From Clostridia bacterium (lineage in GTDB: Bacteria > Bacillota > Clostridia > UBA1381), in the NCBI GenBank assembly GCA_900756545.1, contig CAAEKO010000046.1, forward strand, positions 1 to 17,785: a DNA stretch of 17,785 nucleotides, given 5' to 3'. Position 1 is the first letter of the stretch. Each line of letters begins with the position of its first letter. The translations under genes and the position numbers were made by a program. The notes beneath the pieces were generated by a model. It saw nothing but the letters and a program-made list of their open reading frames with translations. It was not told the origin of the DNA and searched no databases. Positions 7,482 through 15,189 of the stretch are shown here, one piece after another.

Positions 7482-8054
7482 ATGTATATTGTAGCATTAA
7501 ACGGAAGCCATAACAAAGATGGAAACACAGCGTTTCTGCTGAATGAAATTTTGCGGTATTGTGCAAAGGAAGGGGCGGAGACGGAATTGATCAGCGTCCA
7601 TGAGGCGATTATGGATACAAAAATTCCATTTTGTATAAACTGTACCACACCCTGCGCAAAGGTCTGTTATCAGGGGACAAAACTGGAGAAGGCGTTCCAA
7701 AAGGTATCAAAAGCGGATTTTGTTTTATTTGGTTCACCGGTATATTTCGGTTCCATGACAGCGCAGTTAAAAGCATTTTTCGACAAAACACGGGCTGTGC
7801 GGGCGGATAAGGCATGGCTTGGGAAGCCGATGGCGGCGGTTGCGGTAGGTGCGTCCAAATACGGTGGTCAGGAGCATACCATCGAACATATTCAGGCCTG
7901 TGCATTCGTATCCGGCATGACGGTTTTGGGCAATAGCTCCGGTCTATCTATGGGACATTTCGGACTGGCGGCGCAGAAACCGGCAAATGAAGACGCATAT
8001 GCCCTAAAACAGGCGGAATCCATGGCAAAACGGATCATAGAAACAATAAAATAG
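7482..8054 (+). CDS. Flavodoxin-fold NAD(P)H-dependent oxidoreductase with Cys motif
   Basis: This 190-residue cytosolic protein belongs to the NADPH-dependent FMN reductase / iron-sulfur-flavoprotein-like family. The FMN phosphate loop is NGSHNKDGNT at residues 7-16, and FGSPVYFGSMTAQLKAFFDK (83-102) is the second flavin loop of the family. Between them are four cysteines, Cys51, Cys54, Cys58 and Cys62 (C-x2-C-x3-C-x3-C), where relatives carry an iron-sulfur cluster or redox thiols. The start at 7482 follows AAAGGA with about 8-base spacing; upstream in-frame sequence overlaps the terminator stem. It sits alone between the pyr terminator and dnaG, and I see no clear promoter of its own. The physiological substrate is unknown; low-potential electron transfer or quinone/disulfide reduction are possibilities only. 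Confidence 0.85.
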   Translation: MYIVALNGSHNKDGNTAFLLNEILRYCAKEGAETELISVHEAIMDTKIPFCINCTTPCAKVCYQGTKLEKAFQKVSKADFVLFGSPVYFGSMTAQLKAFFDKTRAVRADKAWLGKPMAAVAVGASKYGGQEHTIEHIQACAFVSGMTVLGNSSGLSMGHFGLAAQKPANEDAYALKQAESMAKRIIETIK

Positions 8055-8185
8055 GTATATTTTCTACCTTTAGGGAAATATTACATATAAATATGCCGAT
8101 TAACAAAAAAATCTTATAAGGAAAAAAGGGTTTTGTAAAGATCGTGTCGAATTAATAAATATGGGATTGAAAAGGAGGATTTGGT
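8055..8185 (+). other. AT-rich gap expected to hold the dnaG promoter
   Basis: No gene is seen in these 131 bases. The best promoter-like pair is TTGTAA at 8133-8138 with TAAATA at 8156-8161, 17 bases apart. The -10 half is poor, so I do not assign a promoter. A 5-bp AGGTA/TACCT stem just after the flavoprotein stop has no T tail and is too weak to call a terminator. AAAGGAGG at 8171-8178 is the dnaG ribosome-binding site. Confidence 0.4.
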
Positions 8186-9982
8186 TTGCCGCGCTATTCG
8201 GAAGATATCATTAATGAAGTGTTTGCAGAAAACGATATTGTGGATTATGTATCCCAGTATGTTAAGCTGAAAAAATCAGGCCGGGATTACAGCGGGCTAT
8301 GTCCGTTTCACCGGGAAAAATCACCCTCCTTCCATGTGAGCCAGGATAAACAGCTTTTTCATTGCTTTGGCTGCGGAGCCAGCGGGAATCTGGTGCAGTT
8401 TGTTATGCGCATTGAAGGTTTAGATTTTGTGGAAGCCCTAAAACTGCTGGCGGAACGGGCGGGTGTTATCCTGCCGGAGGAGGACACTTTTCCGGATAAC
8501 GCCCTGCATCAGAAAAAGCAGCGTATTTACGCTATGAATCAGATGAGCGCACGGTTTTATTATGCCAATCTTACGAAAGATCCAGATGGAGAAAAAGCTC
8601 TTGCGTATTTTTTTGAACGTAAGATCGCACCGAAAACGATCAATGCATATGGTCTGGGCTATGCAAAGGATCAATATGACTCGTTGCATCAGTTTTTGAA
8701 GGAGAAGGGATTCGCAGATGAGGAAATGGTTGAAGCAGGGTTGGTTTCCATACGGGACGGCCGGGTTTATGACCGTTTCCGAAACAGAGTTATTTTTCCG
8801 ATTATTGACCTTCGGGGAAATGTGATCGGATTTGGCGGACGGATTATGGGGCAGGCTCAGGAGGTCAATGGTTTTAAGCCTCCCAAATACTTAAACTCTA
8901 TGGAAACTCCTGTCTTTAATAAGGGCAGAAATCTTTTTTCATTGAACCTTGCAAAGAAATCTAATGCCCAGCAAATGATCTTGGTAGAGGGATATATGGA
9001 CGTGATCTCCACCTATCAGGCCGGTGTTCCGAATGTGGTAGCAACACTAGGCACAGCATTGACGGATAATCAGGCAAAGCTTTTAATGAAATACTGTTCT
9101 GAAATCCTGATTTGCTATGATAGTGACGAGGCGGGCCAAAAAGCTACGATCCGCGCGATCGAAATTATCAACAGCATAGGCGGCAGGTCGCGGGTTATTC
9201 AACTGAAAGGAGCAAAAGATCCGGATGAATACATAAAAGCGCACGGGGTTCAATGCTTTATTCGGGCGGTGGAAGAAGCCATGCCGTCTACAGAATACAG
9301 GTTATCGCTAGTGAAATCGAAATACAATTTGGACAGCCCCGACGGCAAAATCCGTTTTGTGGAGGAAGCAGCAGATGCGCTTTTATCCATACAAGACGCT
9401 GTAGAAGTGGACGCTTATATCAATAAGATTTCCGAGGAAACGGATATCGGCCGGGAAGCGATTTATAGCGAATATAAAAAACGTACGGCAAAAAACAAGA
9501 TATCCAATAAAACTGTGCGTCCGCAGACGCCGGCCACAAAACCTGCTGCCGGAGCAACGTCCATAAACATAACGGCTGTGGTGCAGACGCAGGACAAACA
9601 ATTCAATGCCGAAAAAAAACTTTTAAACTTGATTACAAAAAACAGGCGTTATATCCAGAAAGCTGCGTCGCAGATCAGTCCGGAGGAATTTTCCACGCAT
9701 GTACACAGGGTAATTGCAAAAAATATATACCAATGTGCTGAGTCTGGCCGTCCGGTAGACCCGGCAATAATTTTGAATGAATTTGTGGGGGATGAGGTTA
9801 GGGAAGCATCGGATGTATTTTATAACATGGAAGTATATGATAATGACGAAATGGTGTTGGAAGAGCTAATACGAAATATCAAAAGGGAAAAAATACAGAC
9901 TCAGATTTTGACGGAAAAAAATCCGCAGAAGCTGAAAGAGCTGTTAGAGATGCAGAAGATGCTTGGGAGGAATATGCAATGA
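8186..9982 (+). CDS. dnaG: DNA primase
   Basis: The 598-residue primase makes RNA primers at the replication fork and binds the DnaB helicase. The N-terminal CHC2 zinc ribbon has Cys39, His42, Cys60 and Cys63. The central TOPRIM domain shows Glu268 (LVEGYMDVI) and the DSD pair Asp312/Asp314 (CYDSDEAG). A low-complexity linker at about 430-470, rich in Thr, Pro and Ala, leads to the C-terminal helicase-binding domain. The start is TTG at 8186, seven bases after AAAGGAGG; the protein begins MPRYSEDII, a normal DnaG N-terminus. It overlaps rpoD by four bases (ATGA), so the two are probably translationally coupled, as in the classic macromolecular synthesis operon. The rpsU gene that often precedes dnaG is absent. 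Confidence 0.97.
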   Translation: MPRYSEDIINEVFAENDIVDYVSQYVKLKKSGRDYSGLCPFHREKSPSFHVSQDKQLFHCFGCGASGNLVQFVMRIEGLDFVEALKLLAERAGVILPEEDTFPDNALHQKKQRIYAMNQMSARFYYANLTKDPDGEKALAYFFERKIAPKTINAYGLGYAKDQYDSLHQFLKEKGFADEEMVEAGLVSIRDGRVYDRFRNRVIFPIIDLRGNVIGFGGRIMGQAQEVNGFKPPKYLNSMETPVFNKGRNLFSLNLAKKSNAQQMILVEGYMDVISTYQAGVPNVVATLGTALTDNQAKLLMKYCSEILICYDSDEAGQKATIRAIEIINSIGGRSRVIQLKGAKDPDEYIKAHGVQCFIRAVEEAMPSTEYRLSLVKSKYNLDSPDGKIRFVEEAADALLSIQDAVEVDAYINKISEETDIGREAIYSEYKKRTAKNKISNKTVRPQTPATKPAAGATSINITAVVQTQDKQFNAEKKLLNLITKNRRYIQKAASQISPEEFSTHVHRVIAKNIYQCAESGRPVDPAIILNEFVGDEVREASDVFYNMEVYDNDEMVLEELIRNIKREKIQTQILTEKNPQKLKELLEMQKMLGRNMQ

Positions 9983-11058
9983 TAGATAAAGAAGCCAAAA
10001 AAACGCTGATTAAGGAATTGCTTGAAAAAGGAAAGAAAAAAGGCGTTTTGACGAATAAAGAAATTTCCACGGCTTTTGAGGAAATTGAGATCACACCTGA
10101 GGAAATGGAAACGATTTACGATATCTTCGAAAAAGAAGGCGTCGAAATGGTGGAGGATCTGGAAAAAGAGCTGGAGGAAATCGAGGTCACCAAGGAAGAA
10201 TTGGAGGATCTCTCTGTCCCCGAGGGCATCAGCATAGACGACCATGTGAAAATGTATCTGAAAGAAATCGGCAAGGTAGACCTTCTTGATCCAGCTCAGG
10301 AAACTGAGCTTGCCCGCAGGATGGCAGAAGGAGATGAAGAAGCGAAAAAGCGGCTGGCAGAGGCGAACCTGCGTCTTGTTGTCAGCATTGCCAAGCGCTA
10401 TGTAGGCCGGGGAATGCTGTTTCTGGATCTGATCCAGGAAGGAAATCTTGGCCTGATTAAGGCAGTGGACAAGTTTGACTATACAAAGGGTTATAAGTTC
10501 AGTACCTATGCTACATGGTGGATCAGGCAGGCGATTACCCGCGCTATTGCGGATCAGGCCCGGACGATCCGTATCCCGGTTCATATGGTAGAAACCATCA
10601 ACAAGCTGGTGCGGGTTTCCCGGCAGCTTGTCCAGGAATTAGGCCGTGAGCCTACGCCCGAGGAGTTGGCAAAAGAGCTGAATATGTCTGTGGAGAAGGT
10701 ACGGGAAATCTCAAAAATTTCTCAGGAGCCTGTTTCTTTAGAAACACCGATTGGTGAGGAGGAGGACAGTCATTTGGGCGACTTTATCCCGGATGATGAC
10801 GCTCCCGCCCCTTCAGATGCGGCAAGCTTTGTGCTTTTGAAAGAGCAGTTAGTAGATGTTTTGAAAACCCTGACGCCGCGGGAGGAAAAAGTATTGCGCC
10901 TGCGGTTTGGTTTGGATGATGGACGTCAGCGGACATTGGAAGAAGTAGGCAAGGAGTTTAACGTTACACGTGAGCGGATTCGGCAGATCGAAGCGAAAGC
11001 GCTTCGGAAACTTCGTCATCCATCCCGGAGTAAAAAGCTTAAGGATTATTTAGATTGA
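9979..11058 (+). CDS. rpoD: RNA polymerase primary sigma factor (SigA/RpoD)
   Basis: The 359-residue housekeeping sigma factor directs RNA polymerase to TTGACA/TATAAT promoters like those seen in this window. The acidic, Glu-rich N-terminus (about 1-80) is region 1.1. Region 1.2 begins near DDHVKMYLKEIG (88-98). Region 2 contains NLRLVVSIAKRYVGRG and the DNA-melting segment around KFSTYATWWIRQAI (173-186). Region 3 follows from about residue 200, and region 4 (about 297-359) ends with the helix-turn-helix VTRERIRQIEAKALRKLRHP. A GGGAGG at 9965-9970 lies inside the end of dnaG, eight bases before the ATG. Length and motifs match the Gram-positive SigA family. It is the last gene of the unit and is followed by a terminator. 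Confidence 0.98.
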   Translation: MIDKEAKKTLIKELLEKGKKKGVLTNKEISTAFEEIEITPEEMETIYDIFEKEGVEMVEDLEKELEEIEVTKEELEDLSVPEGISIDDHVKMYLKEIGKVDLLDPAQETELARRMAEGDEEAKKRLAEANLRLVVSIAKRYVGRGMLFLDLIQEGNLGLIKAVDKFDYTKGYKFSTYATWWIRQAITRAIADQARTIRIPVHMVETINKLVRVSRQLVQELGREPTPEELAKELNMSVEKVREISKISQEPVSLETPIGEEEDSHLGDFIPDDDAPAPSDAASFVLLKEQLVDVLKTLTPREEKVLRLRFGLDDGRQRTLEEVGKEFNVTRERIRQIEAKALRKLRHPSRSKKLKDYLD

Positions 11059-11064
11059 TGTGAT

Positions 11065-11092
11065 AAGCAGCCTGTTTTTACAGGCTGTTTAT
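11065..11092 (+). terminator. Intrinsic terminator after rpoD
   Basis: CAGCCTGT (11068-11075), a TTTT loop and ACAGGCTG (11080-11087) form a perfect 8-bp stem. It is extended at the base by AAG/TTT pairing and followed by TTTAT. It lies seven bases after the rpoD stop and closes the dnaG-rpoD unit. Confidence 0.82.
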
Positions 11093-11142
11093 AGTATATA
11101 AAAATAAATTTTAGAATAAACTATTTTTTGGAAAAACGTATA

Positions 11143-11171
11143 TTGCTTTCACAGGAAAATTATGTTATAAT
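11143..11171 (+). promoter_or_regulatory. prmA promoter (extended -10)
   Basis: A perfect TATAAT at 11166-11171 is preceded by TGT (extended -10, TGnTATAAT). The -35 match, TTGCTT at 11143-11148, is only 3 of 6, with a 17-base spacer. Transcription would begin near 11178, leaving a leader of about 30 bases that contains GGAGG before the prmA ATG. Confidence 0.72.
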
Positions 11172-11208
11172 TTTAACAAAGATGGTTTCTGTATAGATTG
11201 GAGGACAT

Positions 11209-12186
11209 ATGGATTGGATTCAAGTAACAATATTTACAACCAGCTTTGGAATAGAGCCGGTCAGCGGAATTCTCTACCAGTTGGGGATTACCGGGATAGA
11301 GATTGAAGATGAAGCAGATTTTCAGGATTTTTTAGAAAATAATAAACAGTATTGGGACTATGTTGATGAGGAACTAATTCAAGAAAAGCACAAGGAAACC
11401 TGTGTGAAAATCTATGTCAGTGATAATCCGGCAGGGCATGAATTGCTTTTGGCCGTCCGCGAAGCGATCCGGGAGCTGAAAAACCGAGACACAGAAAAAC
11501 AGTTTGGCCGGTTAGATATCTTATTGGATAATCTCTCTGAGGAGGATTGGGCAAATAACTGGAAGCAATATTTTCATCCTATGCCTGTGGGAGAAAAGAT
11601 TCTGATTAAGCCGGAATGGGAAGAACTGCGAGAGCCTACGGCTCGGATCGTATTCAATATTAATCCCGGCATGAGTTTTGGTACGGGTTCCCATTATACC
11701 ACGCAGCTTTGTATCGAACAGCTGGAAAAGTATGTGCAGCCTGGGGATGCTGTGCTGGACTTAGGCTGCGGCAGTGGAATCCTCTCTATTATATCCATCC
11801 TGCTGGGCGCAAAATCAGCAATCGCTGTAGACATCGATCCAAACGCCGTAGACATTGCGTATGAAAACGCGGCAAGAAATGGTGTGGGTAAGGACAGATA
11901 TACGGTGTTGGCCGGCAACGTTTTAAAAGATAAAGGCATTCAGGATTATATTTCAAAGCAGAAATATGCAGTAGTCGTAGCAAATATTGTGGCGGATGTG
12001 ATTATCGCACTGGCGCCTGCAGCACGGGAATATATTACTGAAAGTGGCGTGTTTATCACCTCTGGAATTATTGAAGATAGGATAAATGATACTGTCCTTG
12101 CATTATCTGAGAGTGGTTTTGACATAATAGACATAGAACGGCGCGCAGACTGGGCGTCGATTATCTGCAAGGCAAAAGCGGAATAA
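11209..12186 (+). CDS. prmA: Ribosomal protein L11 methyltransferase
   Basis: The 325-residue protein is a SAM-dependent methyltransferase that modifies ribosomal protein L11 in the cytosol. The SAM-binding motif I is VLDLGCGSG at residues 182-190. The PrmA-characteristic stretch NPGMSFGTGSHYTTQLC precedes it at 152-168, and VVANIVADV (256-264) is the post-motif substrate loop. The N-terminal 110 residues match the L11-recognition domain in position. It is slightly longer than the E. coli protein (about 293), as is usual in Firmicutes. GGAGG lies six bases before the ATG. In many Firmicutes prmA follows dnaJ and precedes rsmE. Here it instead leads a unit with a flavodiiron protein 22 bases downstream. 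Confidence 0.95.
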   Translation: MDWIQVTIFTTSFGIEPVSGILYQLGITGIEIEDEADFQDFLENNKQYWDYVDEELIQEKHKETCVKIYVSDNPAGHELLLAVREAIRELKNRDTEKQFGRLDILLDNLSEEDWANNWKQYFHPMPVGEKILIKPEWEELREPTARIVFNINPGMSFGTGSHYTTQLCIEQLEKYVQPGDAVLDLGCGSGILSIISILLGAKSAIAVDIDPNAVDIAYENAARNGVGKDRYTVLAGNVLKDKGIQDYISKQKYAVVVANIVADVIIALAPAAREYITESGVFITSGIIEDRINDTVLALSESGFDIIDIERRADWASIICKAKAE

Positions 12187-12208
12187 CTGGAAAGGAATGA
12201 GGATACAA

Positions 12209-13387
12209 ATGAAACTAACAGACCATGTATATTATGTAGGTGTGAAAGATCCAGGCCTGAAAGTGTTTGATATTATCATGGATACGGAATTCGGCACGAC
12301 CTATAACGCTTATTTGGTAAAAGGTGAAAAAACCGCACTTATTGAAACAGCACATGACAAGTTATCAGAAAATTATATCAAAAACGTAGAGGAAATTCAG
12401 GATATTTCTAAAATTGATTATGTAATTTTGAACCATACAGAGCCGGATCATTCCGGCAGCTTGATTAAAATTCTGGAGAAAAATCCGGATATTCAGGTAG
12501 TGGGTACAATTGCCGCACTAAAAAATTTAAAAGCTATTACGAACCGCACATTCCGGGAGGTACTAGCTAAGGACGGAGAATCTCTGGATTTGGGAAACGG
12601 TATTGTCCTGCAATTTATCATCGCGCCGAACCTACATTGGCCGGATACGATGATGACATACCTTGCGGCGGAAAAGATTTTATTTAGCTGCGATGTGTTG
12701 GGTTCCCACTATTGTTTTGACGGGCTGACCGATGAAGAGGTTACGAATAAGGCTGATTATGAGCGGGCGTTCAAGGTTTATTATGATTGTATTGTTTCTC
12801 CGTTTAAGCCATTTGTGCTGAAGGGGTTAGAAAAAATCGGTGGGTTGGATATCCAAATGGTATGTACAAGTCATGGTCCAGTACTGAAAAAATTTATTGC
12901 AGAAAACGTACAAAAATATCAGGAGTGGAGCACGCCGCACCCAAACACACAAAAAATTGCCGCCATATACTATGTTTCCGCTTATGGTTATACGAAGAAA
13001 ATAGCGGATGCTATGGCGGTTGGATTGAAAAAATGCGGCATTGATGTGCGGAGCTATGACATTATTCAATGCGGATGGGAAGAAATGCAGGAAACGCTGC
13101 ATCATGCAGATGGTATCCTTTTCGGCTCGCCAACCATCAACAGAAATGCATTGAAGCCAGTATGGGACGTGATATCCTGCATAGATGTGATCACTATGAA
13201 AGATATCCCTATCGGCATTTTCGGTTCTTATGGCTGGAGCGGGGAAGCCTGCGGACTTTTGGAACAACATTTAAAAGCGCTGCGGCTTAACGTGTTTGAA
13301 ACGCCGCAAAAGGTGTTATTTAATCCGTCAGAAGAGGATTTGGAGAATGCAAAGCAATATGCGAAACGGTTTGCGGAAGTTTTGTAA
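12209..13387 (+). CDS. Flavodiiron protein (A-type flavoprotein, FprA/ROO-like)
   Basis: The 392-residue cytosolic enzyme reduces O2 to water and/or NO to N2O and protects anaerobes from both. The metallo-beta-lactamase-like domain (about 1-245) carries the complete diiron ligand set: His76, Glu78 and Asp80 (HTEPDH), His143, Asp162 and His222 (CTSHGPV). The flavodoxin domain (about 250-392) includes the FMN-binding YYVSAYGYTKKIA and FGSYGWSGEA segments. There is no fused rubredoxin or flavin-reductase domain, so a separate rubredoxin or reductase should donate electrons. I chose ATG 12209 because GAGGA at 12199-12203 lies five bases upstream. The ATG at 12197 would be nearly on top of AAAGGA. 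It is probably cotranscribed with prmA. Confidence 0.93.
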   Translation: MKLTDHVYYVGVKDPGLKVFDIIMDTEFGTTYNAYLVKGEKTALIETAHDKLSENYIKNVEEIQDISKIDYVILNHTEPDHSGSLIKILEKNPDIQVVGTIAALKNLKAITNRTFREVLAKDGESLDLGNGIVLQFIIAPNLHWPDTMMTYLAAEKILFSCDVLGSHYCFDGLTDEEVTNKADYERAFKVYYDCIVSPFKPFVLKGLEKIGGLDIQMVCTSHGPVLKKFIAENVQKYQEWSTPHPNTQKIAAIYYVSAYGYTKKIADAMAVGLKKCGIDVRSYDIIQCGWEEMQETLHHADGILFGSPTINRNALKPVWDVISCIDVITMKDIPIGIFGSYGWSGEACGLLEQHLKALRLNVFETPQKVLFNPSEEDLENAKQYAKRFAEVL

Positions 13388-13391
13388 AAGG

Positions 13392-13418
13392 AAAGCGGTA
13401 CAGAGATTGTACCGCTTT
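13392..13418 (+). terminator. Perfect 10-bp hairpin after the flavodiiron gene, lacking a T tail
   Basis: AAAGCGGTAC (13392-13401) and GTACCGCTTT (13409-13418) are perfectly complementary around a 7-base loop, four bases after the stop codon. The descending arm ends in TTT, but the next bases are GTTACTG, so the U tract is weak. It may act as a partial terminator, a 3'-end-stabilising stem or a processing site between this gene and the next. Confidence 0.5.
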
Positions 13419-13447
13419 GTTACTGATGAGAGAAAGGCGGCGGCAGT

Positions 13448-14227
13448 ATGAGTATTTTATCCGGTGAAAAACTATATCATTTACAAGTAAGAAAAGAAGA
13501 CGTAGGAAAATATGTGATCCTGCCTGGTGATCCCGGCAGAGTAGAGGCGATTGCCGCTTATTTGGAGGATGCGGAAAAAATTGCCCAAAACCGGGAATAC
13601 ACCACATACACCGGGTACTTAGACGGTGAAAAAGTATCTGTGGTGTCAACTGGGATTGGCGGCCCGTCAGCTGCGATTGCTGTGGAGGAACTTGTGCAAT
13701 GCGGATGCCATACCTTTATCCGAATTGGCAGCAGCGGCGGTATCCGGGAGGACGTTATTGGCGGCGACCTGATTATCGCTGCCGCTGCTGTTCGGGCAGA
13801 AGGCACAAGCAGGGAATATTTGCCGGCAGGCTATCCGGCCGCGGCGGATTTTACCGTTACATCAGCCTTAGCAGAGAGCGCCAGAACTGTTTTGAATGGA
13901 CAAGCGCATCATTACCATGTGGGTATTGTCCAAAGTAAAGATTCCTTTTACGGCGAAACAAATCCGGAAACCATGCCCGTAGCAGAAATGCTGGATACCC
14001 AATGGGACGCATATATCCGGTGCGGGTGCCTAACCTCGGAGATGGAGTGCGCGGCAGTGTTTAGTGTAGCGATTGCCCGGGGCGTTCGGGCCGGCGCAGT
14101 GCTTTCTGTGCTATGGAACGCGGAACGCGAGAAAAAGGGGGTGGATAATCCCAATAATTTTGATATGACAAATGGAATCCGATGCGCTGTGGAGGCTGTC
14201 CGAAAGCTGATTGCACTAGATCAGTGA
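13448..14227 (+). CDS. udp: Nucleoside phosphorylase, uridine phosphorylase-like
   Basis: The 259-residue cytosolic enzyme of the PNP/UDP (NP-I) family phosphorolyses a nucleoside, probably uridine, to base and ribose-1-phosphate, a salvage and catabolic step. The phosphate-binding GDPGRV is at residues 27-32, with RIGSSGG at 92-98. SKDSFYGE (163-170) and the ribose-binding EMECAAVF (198-205) place it with uridine phosphorylases, not trimeric purine enzymes. After the SFYGE segment it lacks the GQERYDT uracil-recognition stretch of the E. coli enzyme, so the preferred base is less certain. AAAGGCGG precedes the ATG. The last seven bases overlap the convergent deacetylase gene. Confidence 0.85.
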   Translation: MSILSGEKLYHLQVRKEDVGKYVILPGDPGRVEAIAAYLEDAEKIAQNREYTTYTGYLDGEKVSVVSTGIGGPSAAIAVEELVQCGCHTFIRIGSSGGIREDVIGGDLIIAAAAVRAEGTSREYLPAGYPAAADFTVTSALAESARTVLNGQAHHYHVGIVQSKDSFYGETNPETMPVAEMLDTQWDAYIRCGCLTSEMECAAVFSVAIARGVRAGAVLSVLWNAEREKKGVDNPNNFDMTNGIRCAVEAVRKLIALDQ

Positions 14228-15084
14228 AGGTATTTTTTCAAGATGCCTTCCACACTTAAGTTATTGGGACGGATACAGCGTTTAAGCATAAAAAGTTCCT
14301 CTGGATCGCCGGTCAGATAATTGATGCCCTCCGCACAGGACAAGGTCGCCGAGAAGCCTATATCTTTTGTATATTGGACAGATTCAAGACTAATCATGCC
14401 AAAGGGATAAGTATACGTAGAGGGCGTTTTTCCTAAATGCATGGTAATTTTATCCTGAAGGGCTATGATATCTGCTTTAAACTTTTTTTCGTAATCGGTT
14501 TTGCTTTCGGATTTATTCCGGCGGCTTCCGCTTCGGTGGCTGTCGATAGAGTGAAATGTATCGGAGTGATTTTCAATTTCTATGATGCCGGAATCTGACA
14601 TTTCCTTGCATTCGTCCCAGGAAAGATATGCATAGTTTGGATTTTTATCTCCTGATTCGGTGTAGCTGTCTGTATAGCTGCCGACAATAGAAATTACAGC
14701 TTTTCCACCGTATTGCTGCAGTAAGGGGTATACATAGGTATAATTGTTGAAGAAGCCGTCGTCAAAGGTCAGGATAACCGGTTTTTCCGGCAGGTCCTTG
14801 TTTTTAGTGCAAAAATCAATAATATCCTGCATAAGGATTGTAGTATATCCTTGCTCCTGTAAATAGCGTAGGTCTTTTTCAAATTCCTGTGGTGTAACAA
14901 CATAACGGTCTTTGGAAGCAGCGCTTTTTAAAATACTGTGATACATAATGATTGGTACGGGTGTACCCGTTTCTGCATTGGAAATGATAGGTCGGTTTTT
15001 AATTGTATTAAACAAAACGCCGGCTGTTGCTGCTAAAATGAGCAGACATGTTAAGAGCAGGTTTTTTAATTTAATAACATACAT
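14221..15084 (-). CDS. Membrane-anchored polysaccharide deacetylase (NodB/CE4 family)
   Basis: The 287-residue protein has a single N-terminal hydrophobic segment at about 9-27, acting as signal anchor, followed by an extracellular CE4 deacetylase domain. Motifs are PIIMYHS (44-50), TFDDG (106-110, catalytic base and metal Asp), NHSDTFH (172-178, metal His173 and His178) and YPFG (226-229). The two-His spacing resembles IcaB/PgaB-type enzymes more than the H-[ST]-x-x-H of PdaA-type ones. The substrate could be peptidoglycan or an exopolysaccharide; the sequence does not decide. A start 42 bases further upstream is possible. I chose ATG at 15084 because AGGAGG lies nine bases before it on this strand. 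It is the only minus-strand gene in the window. Its 3' end overlaps the convergent nucleoside phosphorylase gene by seven bases. Confidence 0.88.
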   Translation of the reverse strand: MYVIKLKNLLLTCLLILAATAGVLFNTIKNRPIISNAETGTPVPIIMYHSILKSAASKDRYVVTPQEFEKDLRYLQEQGYTTILMQDIIDFCTKNKDLPEKPVILTFDDGFFNNYTYVYPLLQQYGGKAVISIVGSYTDSYTESGDKNPNYAYLSWDECKEMSDSGIIEIENHSDTFHSIDSHRSGSRRNKSESKTDYEKKFKADIIALQDKITMHLGKTPSTYTYPFGMISLESVQYTKDIGFSATLSCAEGINYLTGDPEELFMLKRCIRPNNLSVEGILKKYLH

Positions 15085-15112
15085 TTCGATACGCCTCCTA
15101 TTTATTCTGTTT

Positions 15113-15141
15113 AGTATATTTTTCAAGTGCTGAAAATAGAA
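15113..15141 (-). promoter_or_regulatory. Weak candidate promoter for the deacetylase gene
   Basis: Read on the minus strand, TATACT (15118-15113) lies 17 bases after TTCTAT (15141-15136). The -10 is a 5 of 6 match but the -35 only 3 of 6. A start near 15106 would give a short leader with the AGGAGG ribosome-binding site. The assignment is tentative. Confidence 0.3.
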
Positions 15142-15189
15142 CCGATTCTGAGGATATATTAAATTTACATATCAAAAATAAAAAAACGC

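Noticed and set aside
8056..8076. Short AGGTA/TACCT stem after the flavoprotein gene
   Set aside because: Five base pairs with a 7-base loop and no T tract; not a credible terminator.
9901..10584. 227-codon minus-strand open frame opposite dnaG/rpoD
   Set aside because: The Phe/Leu/His-rich translation is what the reverse complement of the Glu/Lys-rich sigma-factor N-terminus produces; it is not a real protein.
14226..14250. GAAGG/CCTTC inverted repeat after the phosphorylase stop codon
   Set aside because: Only five pairs with a long loop and no T tail on either strand. It does not serve as a bidirectional terminator.
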